Counted from the first letter of the stretch, positions 24,719 to 37,754 are shown. The stretch: DNA of 64,000 nucleotides from Fratercula arctica (GCA_947846985.1 CANTUZ010000005.1:11526001-11590000); one strand, 5' to 3'. Program-made: numbers and translations. Notes: a model not told the origin generated them from the sequence alone.

Positions 24719-27224
24719 AAACAGTTGCTTGCAACTGCTACTTGGATTACCAGAGAAGGAGCATGTGATAAACTGTATAAAGCAAAGAAAAGCAACATTA
24801 TTTTCTGAAATAAAATCCAAACTATGATGTAGTATTTCCCCTTTCAATTTTGAACTGAAGTTAAAAACAGGTTCTTCAGTACATGCTGCGCCCACAGGCA
24901 TGTAACCACAATTGAGTTTCAGGTATTATGCAGTTACTGCATGGAGAGAAGAAAAAAAGAAGAAAAAAAGGCATGCACCAGAAGTTTTGGACTGTTGGCA
25001 CACCAGATCCAAATGGATACCATTTCCATAGTATGAGCTCACTCCCTCAAAAAAACCTGAATCAACATACAAACTAAACCTCAGATGAAATAACCTGGAG
25101 TGGAAGATGCATGGGAGTTTAAAGGGAACTTATATCAGCTCTGGAAGCAAAATTTTCAACGAACAGCACTTCCTTTTGCATGCAAGTCACACTACAGCTA
25201 GATACTACTTAAAACTCCCAAACCAATAGTCAAAGGAGAAAAAGAAAGGAAAAAAAAATAAAAAGCACAGCAGCATGAAAAAATCTCGTATGCCAGTCAG
25301 GAGATTTCCATAATGCATTTCTAAATCAGAAATCCTTGTGAAAGGGAGCTGGGAAGCGACTGCAACAGTAGCAGAATCAGTCCATTTCTTCAAGGCACAA
25401 CATGGGAGTTTCTACCCCCGCCCTCATTCCTGCCATGCAAAGATCACTAGAAACACCTCAAGTTCAAATACTCAGAACCACCTCTGTGTGTAGCACAGAT
25501 TATCATAGCAAAGGCTTTGAACATCAGTGTCTCCTTGTTGGTTTCTGGTGCCTGGTCCAGCTAGGCAGGATGAGAGGGCTATCAGACCTCATGTTTCTAT
25601 CAAAGCTAGACTGAGCTTGATGTCTCCACTGATGATATCAACTTCAGGGAATTCCTTTCAAATAAGGTCCATCAGACATACCGCTGTCTGCATCTAGGGG
25701 AAAATGGGCTCCCTTTTAGCCAGATTAACCTGCTACCTTAAACTGACACATTTAAAACCACACACATGCAGATCCAAGGATATATTACAGTGACCTGGTT
25801 TGTGAGCACATATCCCAGGGCTCCTGCTGCCACTTAATGATGTGGGGCTTTTCATGAAAAACTCTTTCATCGTATTTCATATGATGGTTTATCTGTGCTC
25901 CATGATCCAAAGTCCTCCTCACCCCACCACATATAGCAGAGGCTCTTCCCACTGTTGACCACCAGTCCTGCCAGTGGACACGACCAGCACACTGACTCTG
26001 TGGGAGCAACACAAGCACCCAGAGAAAAATTCAAAAGCGTTAGCAACTCTTTGCCTACCAGATGCCGTAATGCAGCACATCAGTGACACCCAGAACAGTT
26101 TATTCCTAGCTTCTGTGATTGACACAATAGGATTCTTCAATTATTAGCGTATTTTTTTCACTGCAACAAAAGATGCCGTATGTTTGCATAAAAGGAGACT
26201 AAAAAAAATTGTAGAGTTGTAAATTGCAGATGTTGAGTTACATAAGTGGCCACTACAATCTCTCCTGTTGTTGTCCATAGGATGTGCACATGAAACACTG
26301 CTTTGATTATATACATTGGGTCTAAAAGATATTACTACAAAAAATGCAGAAGGCAGCACACCATTGGATTCCTAATATCCAGCGTATCAATTAATTATGA
26401 ATCAACTTTTACAGAGCATATTTCTCCAAGGCATCTTGGCAGGCAGTGCACAGCAACACGTGAACACTTCACCTCAGTATTTTCAGGTCAGACTATATCC
26501 TAAATGGGTCAGTGCAACATCAGGCAGAAAGCACCCTTCCTTTCTAAAAACAGAAGCTGACAGCTTTGCACAGGCCCCTCACAGCCCATCTTCTTGCAGT
26601 TGGGGCAGCTGACTTGCTTCATTACTCCTTTTACCTCATGGCAGACCTTTACTTTCAGGGCCACCCCAGAGCAACCACGTCTCACAGTGCTCTGGCAGAG
26701 CTCTATTAATCATCAGCAGGTTAAAAGGTCAGATTAGTAAATCAGATTAAGGCATATGCCCGACAGGCAGGGGCAAGCATCTCAACCAAGGGCGTTCAGC
26801 ACAGCCACTGCTAACGTGACTCCACTTCTCTGGACCTACAAAATGCCCCAGCAGGCAGAGAAAGTGCCCTGCGCTTGCAGGCGCTGCCTTCATGGTGTCA
26901 AGAGTCCATCCAGGCTCTGGCAGACTGCGGTAACCTCACAGGCACAGATACTTCACACGTTAAGAAGTACAATAAATCCAACATGCTTGTATTTCCCAGA
27001 CAGAAAACCCAGATTATTAGCAACAGTTTCCAACACAATTACCACAGGAGTTCCCAAATGGATTTCTTTACGTTCTTGCCTACATCCTGTTTTCCTGATC
27101 CCTATGAGGCTGCACAGCAGCGCATCTCACAGCTTAAAGCTGAAAATTTTACTGCTGGAGTTTTAATCAAAAGCAGTAAGAATCTAGCATATAGGCTTAG
27201 AGGAGAGAAAAAACAGGTAAAGGC

Positions 27225-27269
27225 AAAAAAAAAAAAAAAACAACAACAAAAAACCAAACAAAAAAAATC
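27225..27269. repeat. A16 followed by A/C-rich tract
   Basis: A pure A run is followed by caacaac and aaaccaaac units. It has the same composition as the tracts at 6.9 and 36.1 kb. Confidence 0.85.
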
Positions 27270-30200
27270 CCACCCCAACTGAATTAGCAACTAAAATACA
27301 ATTTTGGTGGAAGAAAAAAAGAACCTTTGGCCCAAGTCTCACTGTGACTTTGACACTTCTTGCAGAAGTTCACGACAGTTTTGTAAGTGACACTAACCAA
27401 AACCTTCAAGTCACAATATCTTGAGTGAAATTTTTAAACATGCTATACAAGCAAAAAGTTCAGCTGTTTCCACCTCCCCTTAGCATCAGCAAGGTTATCA
27501 TTACACTGTGTCAGTGCTGTAAAACAAATCCAGTCATCTACAATTGCACCAGAGAAGATGGCTCTGCTGAAAACAGGGGAGGGACTGCATCTGCTGGGGT
27601 GTGCCAAGCGAAACTCATCAGCATCACAGCACATGACTAAGCACGTATTTGGGTACGTCAATACTCAACCATCAATTTGAAAATAAAGGTAATTTCTTCT
27701 TATCTCCCCCCCTCCCACCAATCTGTAACTATGGAAAAAGACAGAACATTGCAAATGAAGTTTAAGAAGCCTTAGCAAGAGACAAACAACGCACCACAAG
27801 ATAGGAAACAATTATTCACACAGGATAATGACTGTTAATATTCTATTTAAGATTAAAATGTACCAGCTAAGTAGTATTAGAAATTAGGATCCTGTTTCTA
27901 AAACTAGAGAGGTGACTGCAGATATGCTTGACAGAGACAACTCAGGTGAATACAGGCCTGTAAGATAAATAAATAATTAATGTAAATGTTGCCTTTCTTG
28001 CTTAATTCTAAGTGGGAGAGGTAATATTTATGTTGTCAACACTAGTTTCTAATGACTGGGTACAGAACAATCAATTATTTTTCATTTTAAACTCCACAGA
28101 ACTGGCAGAAAAAAGCTCCCTCTCTTCTGGATATCTTCCCCCAAGAAAGCAGAATAATCATTGAAATCATAATGGAATCATCAGACAAAGGAAGAAAACA
28201 CTGCTTGGCTTCACTTCCTCTTCCAAAACTAAAAAGCACATTAATTTCAGCCCTGTGTCTGGCATAATATCCCAGCAAAATATTAGACAACAGATGAAAC
28301 CCATAAGGAAAGTAGAAAATTTGGATTCAAAACATGAGCTGCTTCTTAATAGGAAAAGGGTGTATTTTTCTCATTAAAGAAATAGTCATTAAAAATAAAT
28401 GCAATGAAGGCTTCCGTGAACTCATCGGAAGCACTGATCACAACCTTATAAAGTCTGTCGATACCCAGTAGGAAAGCCAGACAAAGCAATGAAGTAAGTT
28501 TGCTTCCTACTTTGTAGAAGTACCAATAATTCTCTCACACACGCACATTTTCAATAAACTTTGCATGTGGGTTAGCATATTGGCTACACGACAGCCAATT
28601 CAGCAGACAGACAAGGAAAGCCTTGCCGGTCTTTGCTTGTCGGTGCGTTACTTTAGTAGAGCAAATAAAACTGAAAAGTAGTGTTTCACAGTCTCTCTGT
28701 GTGCTAGAACTATTAAAGTGAAAAACTCGTGATATATCCGCACCGATATTTATTTCTAAATTAAAACTTGTATGCAGATGTGGACCTGCTACACTATATA
28801 TGCCATTTCTTTATTTATCTTAGAAATCAGTGAACTAAAAGGGACACTTAAATAATTTTACAGCTATTTTCCAGAAGCCAGTGTTTGTAGTTATATTGGC
28901 TTGAGATTTCAAACACGCTAGATCACCTTAGGAACACATATCCTATTAAGTTCTGGGTCAGTTATGTCCTGTTGAATGTTTTACTTGTCAAAGAACCCAC
29001 AAAGCTTTACCTCAAAGGACAAAAGAGTTTCATATTGACGTTGCTTTGTAGAACTACCTGCTTTACCTGACCATCTGAAGGATGCATACAAATGCTCCGT
29101 TAGAAAAAGCTGAGTCAAGAAACTCTGTCAAACACAGTGTTAAGTCATTTGTATATTTTACTGAATGTCAGGTTGAACCTTGGACTTACCTTTATAAGAG
29201 GAAAGCGTCATGAACAACATGCAAATATGTCTCACCTTGCTCTGAAATAGGTGCGTAATTCCTTTTGTTCTGTATTAATGCATGATAAACATAAAATAAA
29301 TGGAAGGCAAACATTTTGACTCCGTAACTGAGCTTGAAGATGCTTCTACACCTAAGTTACTAATGACATCAATCCATTCATTAAGTCAGGTAGTAGCTAA
29401 AGAAGTAGCTATATACAGATTTGGTGGTATATATTTAAATGAATGCATAAAGGCAGCCTTAAGATACTATCAAGCTTCTGCATATGTCATGAAACAGCAC
29501 TAGAAATATTGCTGGAGCCCTCAATATGCCTGCATTCAGGAAACAATCACAACTCCTTCCTCAGGGAAAAATAAAGTGCAGAGAAAGAAAATAACCATGC
29601 CCTTTGCATTTTTGCATAGGCAAGTATAAGATAAAGACCTTGTGGATCTCCTTTCCCACATAAATACACAGAGGAAAACTCCCAGATTCCCAAATCAGAA
29701 GGAAATGCTGACAGAAACCTTCTCCTCCGAGAAGGGGGCCAGCATCCACTGCTGCAACCCACATCCCGGCCTCTGCCAAACTCCTGGTGCTCAGCACAGC
29801 TCCTCCTTCCCATGCCAGCACCCGCTGCTTCCCACCTCCCAAAGCCATCTCCCTCGCAGGGCTGCCGTCAGCCCCGGAACACCCCAACTCTGCATCAAGG
29901 CACAAAATGTGCTGAACTGCCGGAGGTCAGCATCCTGCTGAGTTCACCTCCAGGGGAGAAGCGGTGCTCCCAAAGGAATAAAGCCATTCCCCTCTGTATG
30001 CTATTCCGTATTTATCTTGAAAATTGATATGTGAAGTATTTATTAAAATTACTCCACAGAGGATACTAAAGGCAATTTTTTTCCCTACAACATGCATAAA
30101 GCAGGTTGGCCTAGAGTACATTAACCTATTCTTCCTGTCCATTTATCTAAGCACCAAAGTTACTGATAAGATGCGGCTGACCTGTAGCGCTGGTTGTGTC

Positions 30201-32050
30201 GTGCTGTACCGTACCCAGTAGCTCTGCAGTATGTGCTGGGGAGTATTACATTACTCATCACCCTTCCGCTGCACTTTCAGCTCAGATACCTACTCCCAAA
30301 TATACACCAGGTACCCAGGACAAGACCCAGCGCTTCATTAAATATTTGGCACATTGGTCTCAAATTACCTTTGACACAGAGGGTTATTTATACATCATGG
30401 CACATTGCATGCCTCTGCGACAAGATAGCATCACACAATACTGCGTGTCAGGAATGCAGGCAACAGATTTAAACCAATCCCCACTTCGAGACACTTTTAC
30501 TAGGAAGCAGGTCACAAACTGAGTAATATCCGTTTTATGCACTGAAAAATGTATGCTATTCATTTCCAGGAAATAAAATCAACCACCCTAATCCTTCTCC
30601 CCTCTCACATACACCCCCCATCAGAACAACAGAAAGACGGTTTCTTTTGTCTTACCAGGTTTGCTGTTGGGATGTATTAGTTCTCTATGCAAGCCTTATT
30701 CGTCCTAATGCATTTGCTAGGACACCTGATGTTGACTTGGTGCAAGGGCAGTGTGTCAGAGAGTAAGTACAGCAAGAGGTATTTGGTTACATCCACTGAA
30801 TTCAGTTTTGAGCATGCACCAATAGTTCATATTTATGGAGCTTGTTTCCCAGCCTTAAACACGTGCACATTTCTGATTTCATTCAACCACATTAACGTTC
30901 TGAACACAAACACTGTACAGAGGAGTGTCAGCTGTTACTTTTTTAAAAATCCATAGATAGAAGTGTGAGGAACCTAGATTCAGCATTCATCTTATGAAGC
31001 AAAACTCTGAAATCTGAAAAATGGCTCCAGACTTCAATATTATTCTCATCCTACAGTCATGCAATTACTTAAATGATTTTTTGAACTGATAGAAATGGTT
31101 GCACAGGTGGCAACCATAGGAATCCTTAGCACTCAGTAAAGGGGAAGACCAAGTATTGGGCAGAAGGTTAGAAGTTTGGATCTGAAAGAGAATTCATTCA
31201 CATAAATTATCCAAGCCCAAACATCACATTTCATCAGCAGTTCCTTCAGTCCAGCTAGGATGGAAATGAGACCTGGAGAAATAAGTTCTCTTCTCAGGAT
31301 GCTCACTCCTTTATAACCTCTAACAGGAGAAAAGCAATGGAGATTCAAGTGTACAAGTACATACTGTGCCAGACCCACAGCTGAAGTGACAATAAAAAGA
31401 ATACTTAAAATAAATAAATAATAAAATCAGCACTGACTATACACTTACTACCATGAAGTCAAGCCCTAGTACTTCCTGCAACACAAGCCCTGAACTTTCT
31501 CCTAATCAGTTCAGATTGCTACTTAAAATTATTAGCCAGCACAGCACAAGGTGAGACAATATAAAGAAAATCCATAATAAACAGCCTGATAACAAGTACA
31601 TACAATACGTGATCCTGTAGATAAAGAAGCTGATCTTATGAGTAAGCAAAAAAAAAAAAAACCCTACCCACTATCTTGTAAAGTTCATTAAGGGTAATGT
31701 TTAACCAGAGTTTTTTTTCAGCTGGAAAGAGTGTCAGCAGAGAACATTGCATTGCATTATGAACTTCTCCCTTGCTTTTAGCAACTGCCTTCAGAGACTG
31801 CACTTTTTTCTCTAAACCCTTCTGTGCTACTCCCTGTGTGCACAAGTTTAGAGACCAAGGGTACTGCACATCCCTGACACCACTAACAGATGGGACTCAC
31901 CTCAGCCAATAACACAGATTACAGTTATTGTGATATACTCTCATCCGATTATATGCAAAAAAGAATTCCACTATCTGCCAAACCCAAGTCTTCTCAAAGA
32001 GAAAAGAAGATGCATTTTCTGCTCCTGCTTCATTTTCTGCTTTGCTTTTT

Positions 32051-32073
32051 AAAAAAAAAAAAAAAAAAAAAAA
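32051..32073. repeat. A23 tract
   Basis: This is the longest pure A run in the window, in intron 1. The flanks show no retrotransposon body or target-site duplication that I can identify. Confidence 0.9.
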
Positions 32074-34551
32074 CAGCAAAACTGTTAATATTTTTTTTGC
32101 TGGACTCCATCATATACGATTTGCACGTGGTAGACTAGGAAAAAATGTCTTGGAAGACTTAAAAGCCTTCCACTTGGCTTTTGGAATTGTCTATTCAGGC
32201 AAAAAAAATGGCAAAATATGTTATCTGAACCAAGTAGTATTTTGATGTACCGAGTCTTTCAAAAGTAAAACTATATTTAAGAAAAAAAACAAAAAACAAA
32301 CCATAAAATACACAGAAGAGTTAAAATAAGCAATTGAATTACCAAAGACTATTTAAAGTTGATTATAAAACATCCTCACATATTCCCAACAAAAGTTTCA
32401 CATGGCTTTGGAAATTCTATTTTGATGCTTGGCTATGGTAGTTACACAGAAGGATAAACCGTTAACACCCCCTTGGGCATTACTGCAGTCTACACAGGCA
32501 ATAAGCTGCAAGCTTAAAAGGTCTGAGAAGGATTTATTGTGAACTAACGGATTCAAAGAACCTGGTTTTTAAGAAGCCAAAACTCCACAACACACACTTA
32601 CAATGCCAGGCACAGTCATTTTAAAAACTGAACTGGTAATACCCACTTGGCTGAACGTAGCAAGTGGAGAACCTGCTGGCATTGTTTGTCCAGACCAATG
32701 CAGGTGAGATGCCAGTGATAAGAACAAAACTTGAAATCTAATTCACATATTCCATTCACACAATTCAAGAAACCATCTGCCTGAAGGAGTCAGGCCCCAA
32801 ATAGGAAGCTTTCAGGGATCAGTTAACAAAATGCAGGGAAGTGTCCAGAAACAGGCAGGCAGATGATTTCTGAATCCACGGGCTGTTCTTCAGAATTATT
32901 CCCTCCTCACCAGATCTTACCATCACAGCTCTAGGAGGAAAAAAGCAAGAAGAAATGAACCCAAGTTTAGACTTTCCTCCTAGTTACATCATTGTTATTG
33001 GAACACTGAAAAATAATCAGAATGAGAACTGAACATAAGCTAGGGCAATAGCATCTATCATAATTTGTGTTGTGGTAGGGTCTACGTTTCCCAACAAAGA
33101 ATGGGTCTTCTCTTGCTCCCCTCCCCGCACAGTAGATTGCCCACAAAAATTTGGAGGAGATAATAAAACAAACCCCCCCCAAAATAAGCCCTCACTGAAT
33201 GGCAGCTCAGAGTACGAACAGGGCTTGATAGCACATGCAGCCCAGATTTAAGCACCAGTCAGAATTTTTTTCCTTTCATGGAACTAAGAGTCTAAATATG
33301 ACTAAAGATCATTTTGGGGAAGTTTTTACTTGCTTGTAAACGTAACTATGCATAGATGAAAGAGTTATTCTTAGTCATCTTCTCCATGTCAAAAATAAAC
33401 CCAGCAATCTCCAGAATGTGTCACAATACAATATTAACTATGTATCTGCACAGTCACTGAATCAGTGGACACTTAACAGTCTTAAATTAGAATATCTGTA
33501 TTTTCTGGAAACAGTCTAACGTACCCTGTTGGAATACACTGAACTACTAATACCACTTCTGAAGAAGTCAATTTGCAGCATAAACACCTCTAAACCTGGT
33601 CCTAGTGATGAGCAAAGCCAACAGTGTGCCATCCCTTCCCAGCCGGGGTGCCAGACACAGAGCAGAGGCTGCGTTCTTCAAATTAACGGACTGCTCATGC
33701 AGAACGAGCTTGAAAAGCAAATGCATTATCAAAGAAACAATTTGCTCATGTACAAAATGCACACACTAAATGTATGTTATACAGATATATACGTGCCAGG
33801 CTGCCTGTACAGCCATACAAAGCAACCCCTCAGCCTTCCCGTAGCTCGTTGGCTCGGGATACAACATGCAAGCAAGCTGCGAAAACACAAGGCCCGTATG
33901 GGGAGGCAGACCTCAATTTCAGTCATCTGAAATTGTCTTCATTTTAAGGGAATCAAAACACACCATGCCCCTAAGAAGCAAAGCCTCTTCCACTAGAAAA
34001 CAGGATTTTTCTGCTGACGCCAGGGGAATCAAACTGAGACGAAGGACTCCTGAGGAACAGATACACGTTACCAAGGACTCACAACAAATGTTACAGCCAC
34101 GTGGAAGAGTCCCAATGGGAAATATACAGCATCTGAAAGTTTTCCCTTGAGTTTTCAAGATACTAATTATAAAATACCAGAGCAGTGAGGCAGCTGGAGC
34201 AGATACAAGGTACGTGCTAAGAGAGGTGAAAGACTTAAAACATACTCACAGAGAAACCGGATAGCAATCACCTCTCTTGGTTTATGGTTTCTTACACTTA
34301 AAGAACATCTCTAGCCAAAAAATAGGCGCTCTCATCTCCACAAGAAATGGGACGTGGACACCAGGCAAGAAAACTCTGCTTCAGAATATCTTAGAAAAAA
34401 ACAAAATCTTTTTCAGATCATACTTACTTCTGGATTCTAGCCAAAACTGAAGGAAACCTGAACTCCTCACAAAGAGCAGTGTAACCACCACCCCAATATC
34501 AGGGATGTTTTACTGCTGTGCAACTTTAGGGTAACGTTAAGGCAACTGAGG

Positions 34552-34578
34552 AAAAAAAAAAAAAAAAAAAGAAAAAAA
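34552..34578. repeat. A19-G-A7 tract
   Basis: A near-pure A run in intron 1, about 70 bases left of a weak SINE relic. Confidence 0.9.
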
Positions 34579-34644
34579 TATTCAGTTTCAAACAGAGATG
34601 ACTTCTCATTTCTGTACACTTCACTGGTTTGCCAAGAATTCACC

Positions 34645-34735
34645 TAGTTTTACAGACAGGGTAGTAAAAGTCACATCACCTGCTGCAGGCCACATGGCAT
34701 GAGGAATTTGGATGCAGCATCCTTCAGTTTCCCAT
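34645..34735 (-). mobile_element. Weak MIR/CORE-SINE-like relic
   Basis: The plus strand reads ttttacagacagggtag and then tcacctgctgcaggccacatg. In order, this resembles the reverse complement of MIR-type SINEs (ttttacagatggggaaa, then acttgcccaaggtcacac). It is much diverged; the assignment rests on the order of blocks. Confidence 0.4.
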
Positions 34736-35908
34736 CGAAACTTTGTTTCTCCACTTCATATAAGCTGCATCTCCAATATCTTTTTCTAGTACTATGAAGA
34801 GAACAGTACTAACTGATGTCAAGCAGCATTTTAAAGCCTTTACATCTCAGGTATCAACCTGACAGCTCTATTTAATGTGAGGGATAATACAAGTTTTGCA
34901 GCAATAACCTTGAAAAGCAGAACTGAATAAAATGCGTGAGTCGAATGTGCTGGTACCTGGCTGCTCAGCCAGGTCATAAAGCAGCGTCCCAGCACACAGC
35001 CTTGTGGTACGGAGAAACTAAGATGTAGGAAAAGGACTGAGAATTTCTCAACCCAAGGCTTTAGCTGAAAAAGACCATTCCACCTGTGCTGTAAGTAGGT
35101 GTGTCCATTCACACCAGTTGATTTATGCAATACTGATGTCTTCTGGTGTACGCTGCTGGTGACCCCATCACCCCAGCCCTGCGCTATTGCCACTGCGGGC
35201 TCTGCTATCTCTGCCCAAGGGGGGAGGCAGCGGCGATAAGGAGGAGGTGGGGCGAGATTCAAGTCAGGGGAGTAAAGCGGCCAATTACTGCTTTGGACAG
35301 CAAGTAAAACAGTTACACAGATAAATACAGGACTCGTATTTTGAAGACAACTTGTGTTTTCAAGCAAAGAATTGTAAAATTTTGGTATGCTTTTCAAGTT
35401 TCTAAAGAAGCGAAACATGACAAAAACTGAGACTAAACTTAAGATTCAGTCTGAGTAAGACTAAGATCAAGGATGCGTTGAGCCTTAAGTGAGTCAACAT
35501 CATTTTAATTTTTAAAACATTTACTGACCTCACATACACAGAGGAAAAACTACATAATATCTACAGAGTTAGGAGCAAAAGGTCGCTTATGCTTCAGTAC
35601 ACTGTTTTAGAAGTGCATTTTTCAGATGCATGCTCCAGAAAGCATAAAACCCACTGTATTTAGAGAAATACCCAAATATTTCAAACTAAGCATACATGGA
35701 CATACACTTTAGAGTGCTTGTGTAAATGATAACAGACATGAATTCCAGTTTGGTTGTTGGATAATCTGTTTTCCACCCACGTAATATAATTAGCAACCAA
35801 TATGGAGTGGTGAAATGAGGGAAGCAAGATGCCCTCTTTTCTCCCAGATCAAGGCACTTCATGAACATCAATTAGATGTTAATATCCCTGGGAGGCAAGC
35901 GTGACAAG

Positions 35909-36050
35909 TCTTATTAAGCCATTTTAAAGATTAGAACACTGAGTCACAGAGAGATTAAGAACTTCCTCAAAACCAACAGCAGAGTCAGAAAGGGGGCAGC
36001 TACACCCCAGCCGGGCCTGGCAGCACGAGACTGCACTGCTCCACCTTATT
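35909..36050 (-). mobile_element. MIR/CORE-SINE-like relic, antisense
   Basis: The plus strand carries blocks in the order of a reverse-complemented MIR-type SINE: cattttaaagattagaacac, tgagtcacagagagattaag, aacttcctcaaaacca, cagcagagtcag, then ctggcagcacgagactgcac. MIR-type elements read cattttacagatgaggaaac, tgaggcacagagaggttaag, acttgcccaaggtca, and so on. The copy is nearly full length. It is followed 24 bases on by an A18 run. Confidence 0.7.
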
Positions 36051-36073
36051 ACAAGATTTAAAGTCTCTAAGGC

Positions 36074-36148
36074 AAAAAAAAAAAAAAAAAACCCAAACAA
36101 ACCAACCAACCAAACAAACAAAAAAAAACCCCAACCAAGCCCAAACCA
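36074..36148. repeat. A18 followed by A/C-only tract
   Basis: Eighteen A are followed by about 55 bases of A and C (accaaccaacc, caaacaaac, aaaaaccccaacc) with a single G. It is close to the SINE relic at 35.9 kb, but that element's own tail would lie at its other end. Confidence 0.85.
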
Positions 36149-37111
36149 TAAGTCCACACTCATATGAAGTTTCCCGGCCATGCCAGCACGCCTCAGCTTT
36201 CACCTGCAGGAACCATCTTTAGATACAAGAATGCAGTTTGGTTTCCATGCTCAGATCGCATTTTGGCTGAAAGCATCAGCAAGGTTGCCAATTGTAAACG
36301 GTTTTTAAAGTCAACAGAGACCTCCAGATCTTTTCCGATAAGCTTGAGAGAGAACTTAAAACTTTTTGATGCTGGTTCAACCCTATCAGCCTAGGGGCAA
36401 ATAAATCTACAATCATCAGTCTTCAAGCCAAGCCACGGCCAACTATCTGAATTTGAGTCACATGCTGAATTTACACATTAAGAACGTAGTGAACATGACA
36501 AGACAATTACTATCATAGGTTAACACATACTTCAAAGCGCAAAGAAAAACCCAACAGATGCCATATTCAATTAGCCCAAAAGGTGAGCAGAGAAGGATGT
36601 TACACTGATTAATATGCTCATTAAGATGCGTCCGAACTAATAGCCCACTTCAGTGTTGTAACACGTTTGGAAAGCATTTTGCTGCCTTAATCGCAGGGTA
36701 CTTACGAAGCCAAAGATTATTTTTACTTTTCCAGCGTCGCCCTCTGACACAGCACGAGAGGAGCGAGCCCACGGAGTTACCCTTCGTTGCCACGAACGCG
36801 CAGGGGACAGGTACAGCCCTCAGACCCCACAGGGACACGGCCGGCAAAAACTCAAACGCGACGAGTAAAGCCCAGGCTGTCGGGCGCAGCGACCTGCCGC
36901 CTGCCCCGCCGCTCGCCAGCCGGTCAACCTTCCGCGCTCAGCCGCTCGCCAGCCGCCCGCGAAGGGAAACGCCGCGGCCCCGAGCGCCGCCACTCGCGGA
37001 AGGGACAGCCCGGCTCCGGGTGCCCTCACCCGGGGAGGGACCCTCCGGCACCCCGCTCCCACCGCACCTGCTCCGCCCGCGGCCCCGCGACCCCCCGCCC
37101 CGCGGACCTAC

Positions 37112-37160
37112 CGCTGGCGGCGGCGCTCCGCATGCTGCCCGCGGCTCGGCGCGGCGCGGC
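37112..37160 (-). other. MICAL2: Probable non-coding exon 1 of MICAL2 (3' end firm, 5' end approximate)
   Basis: A minus-strand donor, GCG|GTAGGT (intron from 37111 downward), lies inside the CpG island and just downstream of a GC-box cluster. The exon contains an ATG at 37133-37131 with A at -3, the start of the 29-codon upstream ORF. The transcription start is not visible and is placed only roughly at 37140-37200. MICAL2 genes are known to have non-coding 5' exons; the link to the coding exon 24 kb away is inferred from strand, donor and position, as no other gene on this strand is seen between them. Confidence 0.5.
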
Positions 37161-37205
37161 TCGGGGCGGGGCCGGCGGGCCGGGGCGGGCGGGGGCGGGC
37201 CGGTT
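37155..37205. promoter_or_regulatory. GC-box and G-run cluster in the core promoter
   Basis: The plus strand carries many closely spaced runs of three to five G (ggggcgggg, ggcggg, ccggggcggg, cgggggcggg). These are Sp1/KLF-type GC boxes and have strong G-quadruplex potential. The cluster lies just upstream of the exon 1 ATG and donor, so it probably marks the core promoter. Confidence 0.6.
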
Positions 37206-37737
37206 GCCCCAGCCCCGTGCGAGCTGCCGCCGGGCGCCCTTGCGTTCGAGCAAGGTGCATTTCCCTTCCGACCCTAATATGATTTTTCTAATTATTATTA
37301 TTCTTTTTCCCACGCCCCCTCGTGGCTCGTCGCCACCGGCCGTGCCCGGTGTCGGTGGGTGCCGAACCCTGGCTGGAGACGGGGGCTCACCTGTGGCCGG
37401 GGTCCGGCCCTGAGCGGCCTCCCCTGCTGCCCCCCTCTGCTGCGACACCGACGGGGCGGCGGAGGAGATGCCACCTGCGCGCTGGGGAAGCGGGGTGTGT
37501 GTCAGCACATCCGGCAGAGCGTGAAATAGGGAACTCAGAAACGGTTTCTTTATCGTTCTGTATTTGAGGAAGCTTAAAGGTTGTCACATATTCAGGAGAT
37601 TTAAGAAGATGAAGCAAATTAAAAACTACTGGAAAGAAAGTTCAAGATTGACAACTAATGCAGCTAACAGCACTTACACTACAACTCCTTGACTTTTATT
37701 AACAACACCTTGCTAACAGTAGAAGTGAAGTTTTATT

Positions 37738-37754
37738 AAAAAAAAAAAAAAAAA
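37738..37754. repeat. A17 tract
   Basis: A pure A run just outside the CpG island, followed by caaaaaacaaagaaaacc. Confidence 0.9.

Larger units (their letters stand above)
13262..37111 (-). other. MICAL2: MICAL2 intron 1 (about 23.8 kb)
   Basis: The intron runs from the GTAGGT donor at 37111 to the CTAG acceptor at 13262. I see no further MICAL2 coding sequence in it on the minus strand. It holds old SINE relics (34.6 and 35.9 kb), homopolymer tracts, a GC-rich islet (23.39-23.54 kb), and small moderately GC-rich patches near 15.1, 20.3 and 29.8 kb. Additional 5' non-coding exons cannot be excluded. Confidence 0.5.
36730..37530. promoter_or_regulatory. CpG island, likely MICAL2 promoter
   Basis: About 800 bases are GC-rich with abundant CpG, in sharp contrast to AT-rich DNA on both sides. 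This is the only strong CpG island in the window. It sits 24 kb upstream of the MICAL2 start codon. No TATA box is evident. CpG-island promoters often fire in both directions, so a divergent plus-strand transcript is possible but not shown. A 15-base direct repeat (gccgctcgccagccg) occurs at about 36907 and 36942. Confidence 0.8.

Noticed and set aside
24537..24808. Frames containing poly-Lys or poly-Phe around the T26 run
   Set aside because: They are translations of the homopolymer, not genes.
25630..25700. Possible CR1 sense fragment (ctgatgatatcaacttcagg)
   Set aside because: The similarity to the CR1 ADDTKLGG-coding stretch is confined to about 20 bases.
34840..35418. 192-codon open frame on the minus strand, including a VPQGCVLG string like the LINE RT motif VPQGSVLG
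   Set aside because: The residues after the motif do not continue as a reverse transcriptase, the frame has no recognisable domain, and it lies inside MICAL2 intron 1. Length alone is within chance for 64 kb.
36787..37508. Pro/Arg/Gly-rich open frames of 208 and 160 codons over the CpG island
   Set aside because: GC-rich DNA lacks stop codons, so long frames on both strands are expected. The region is explained as a promoter.
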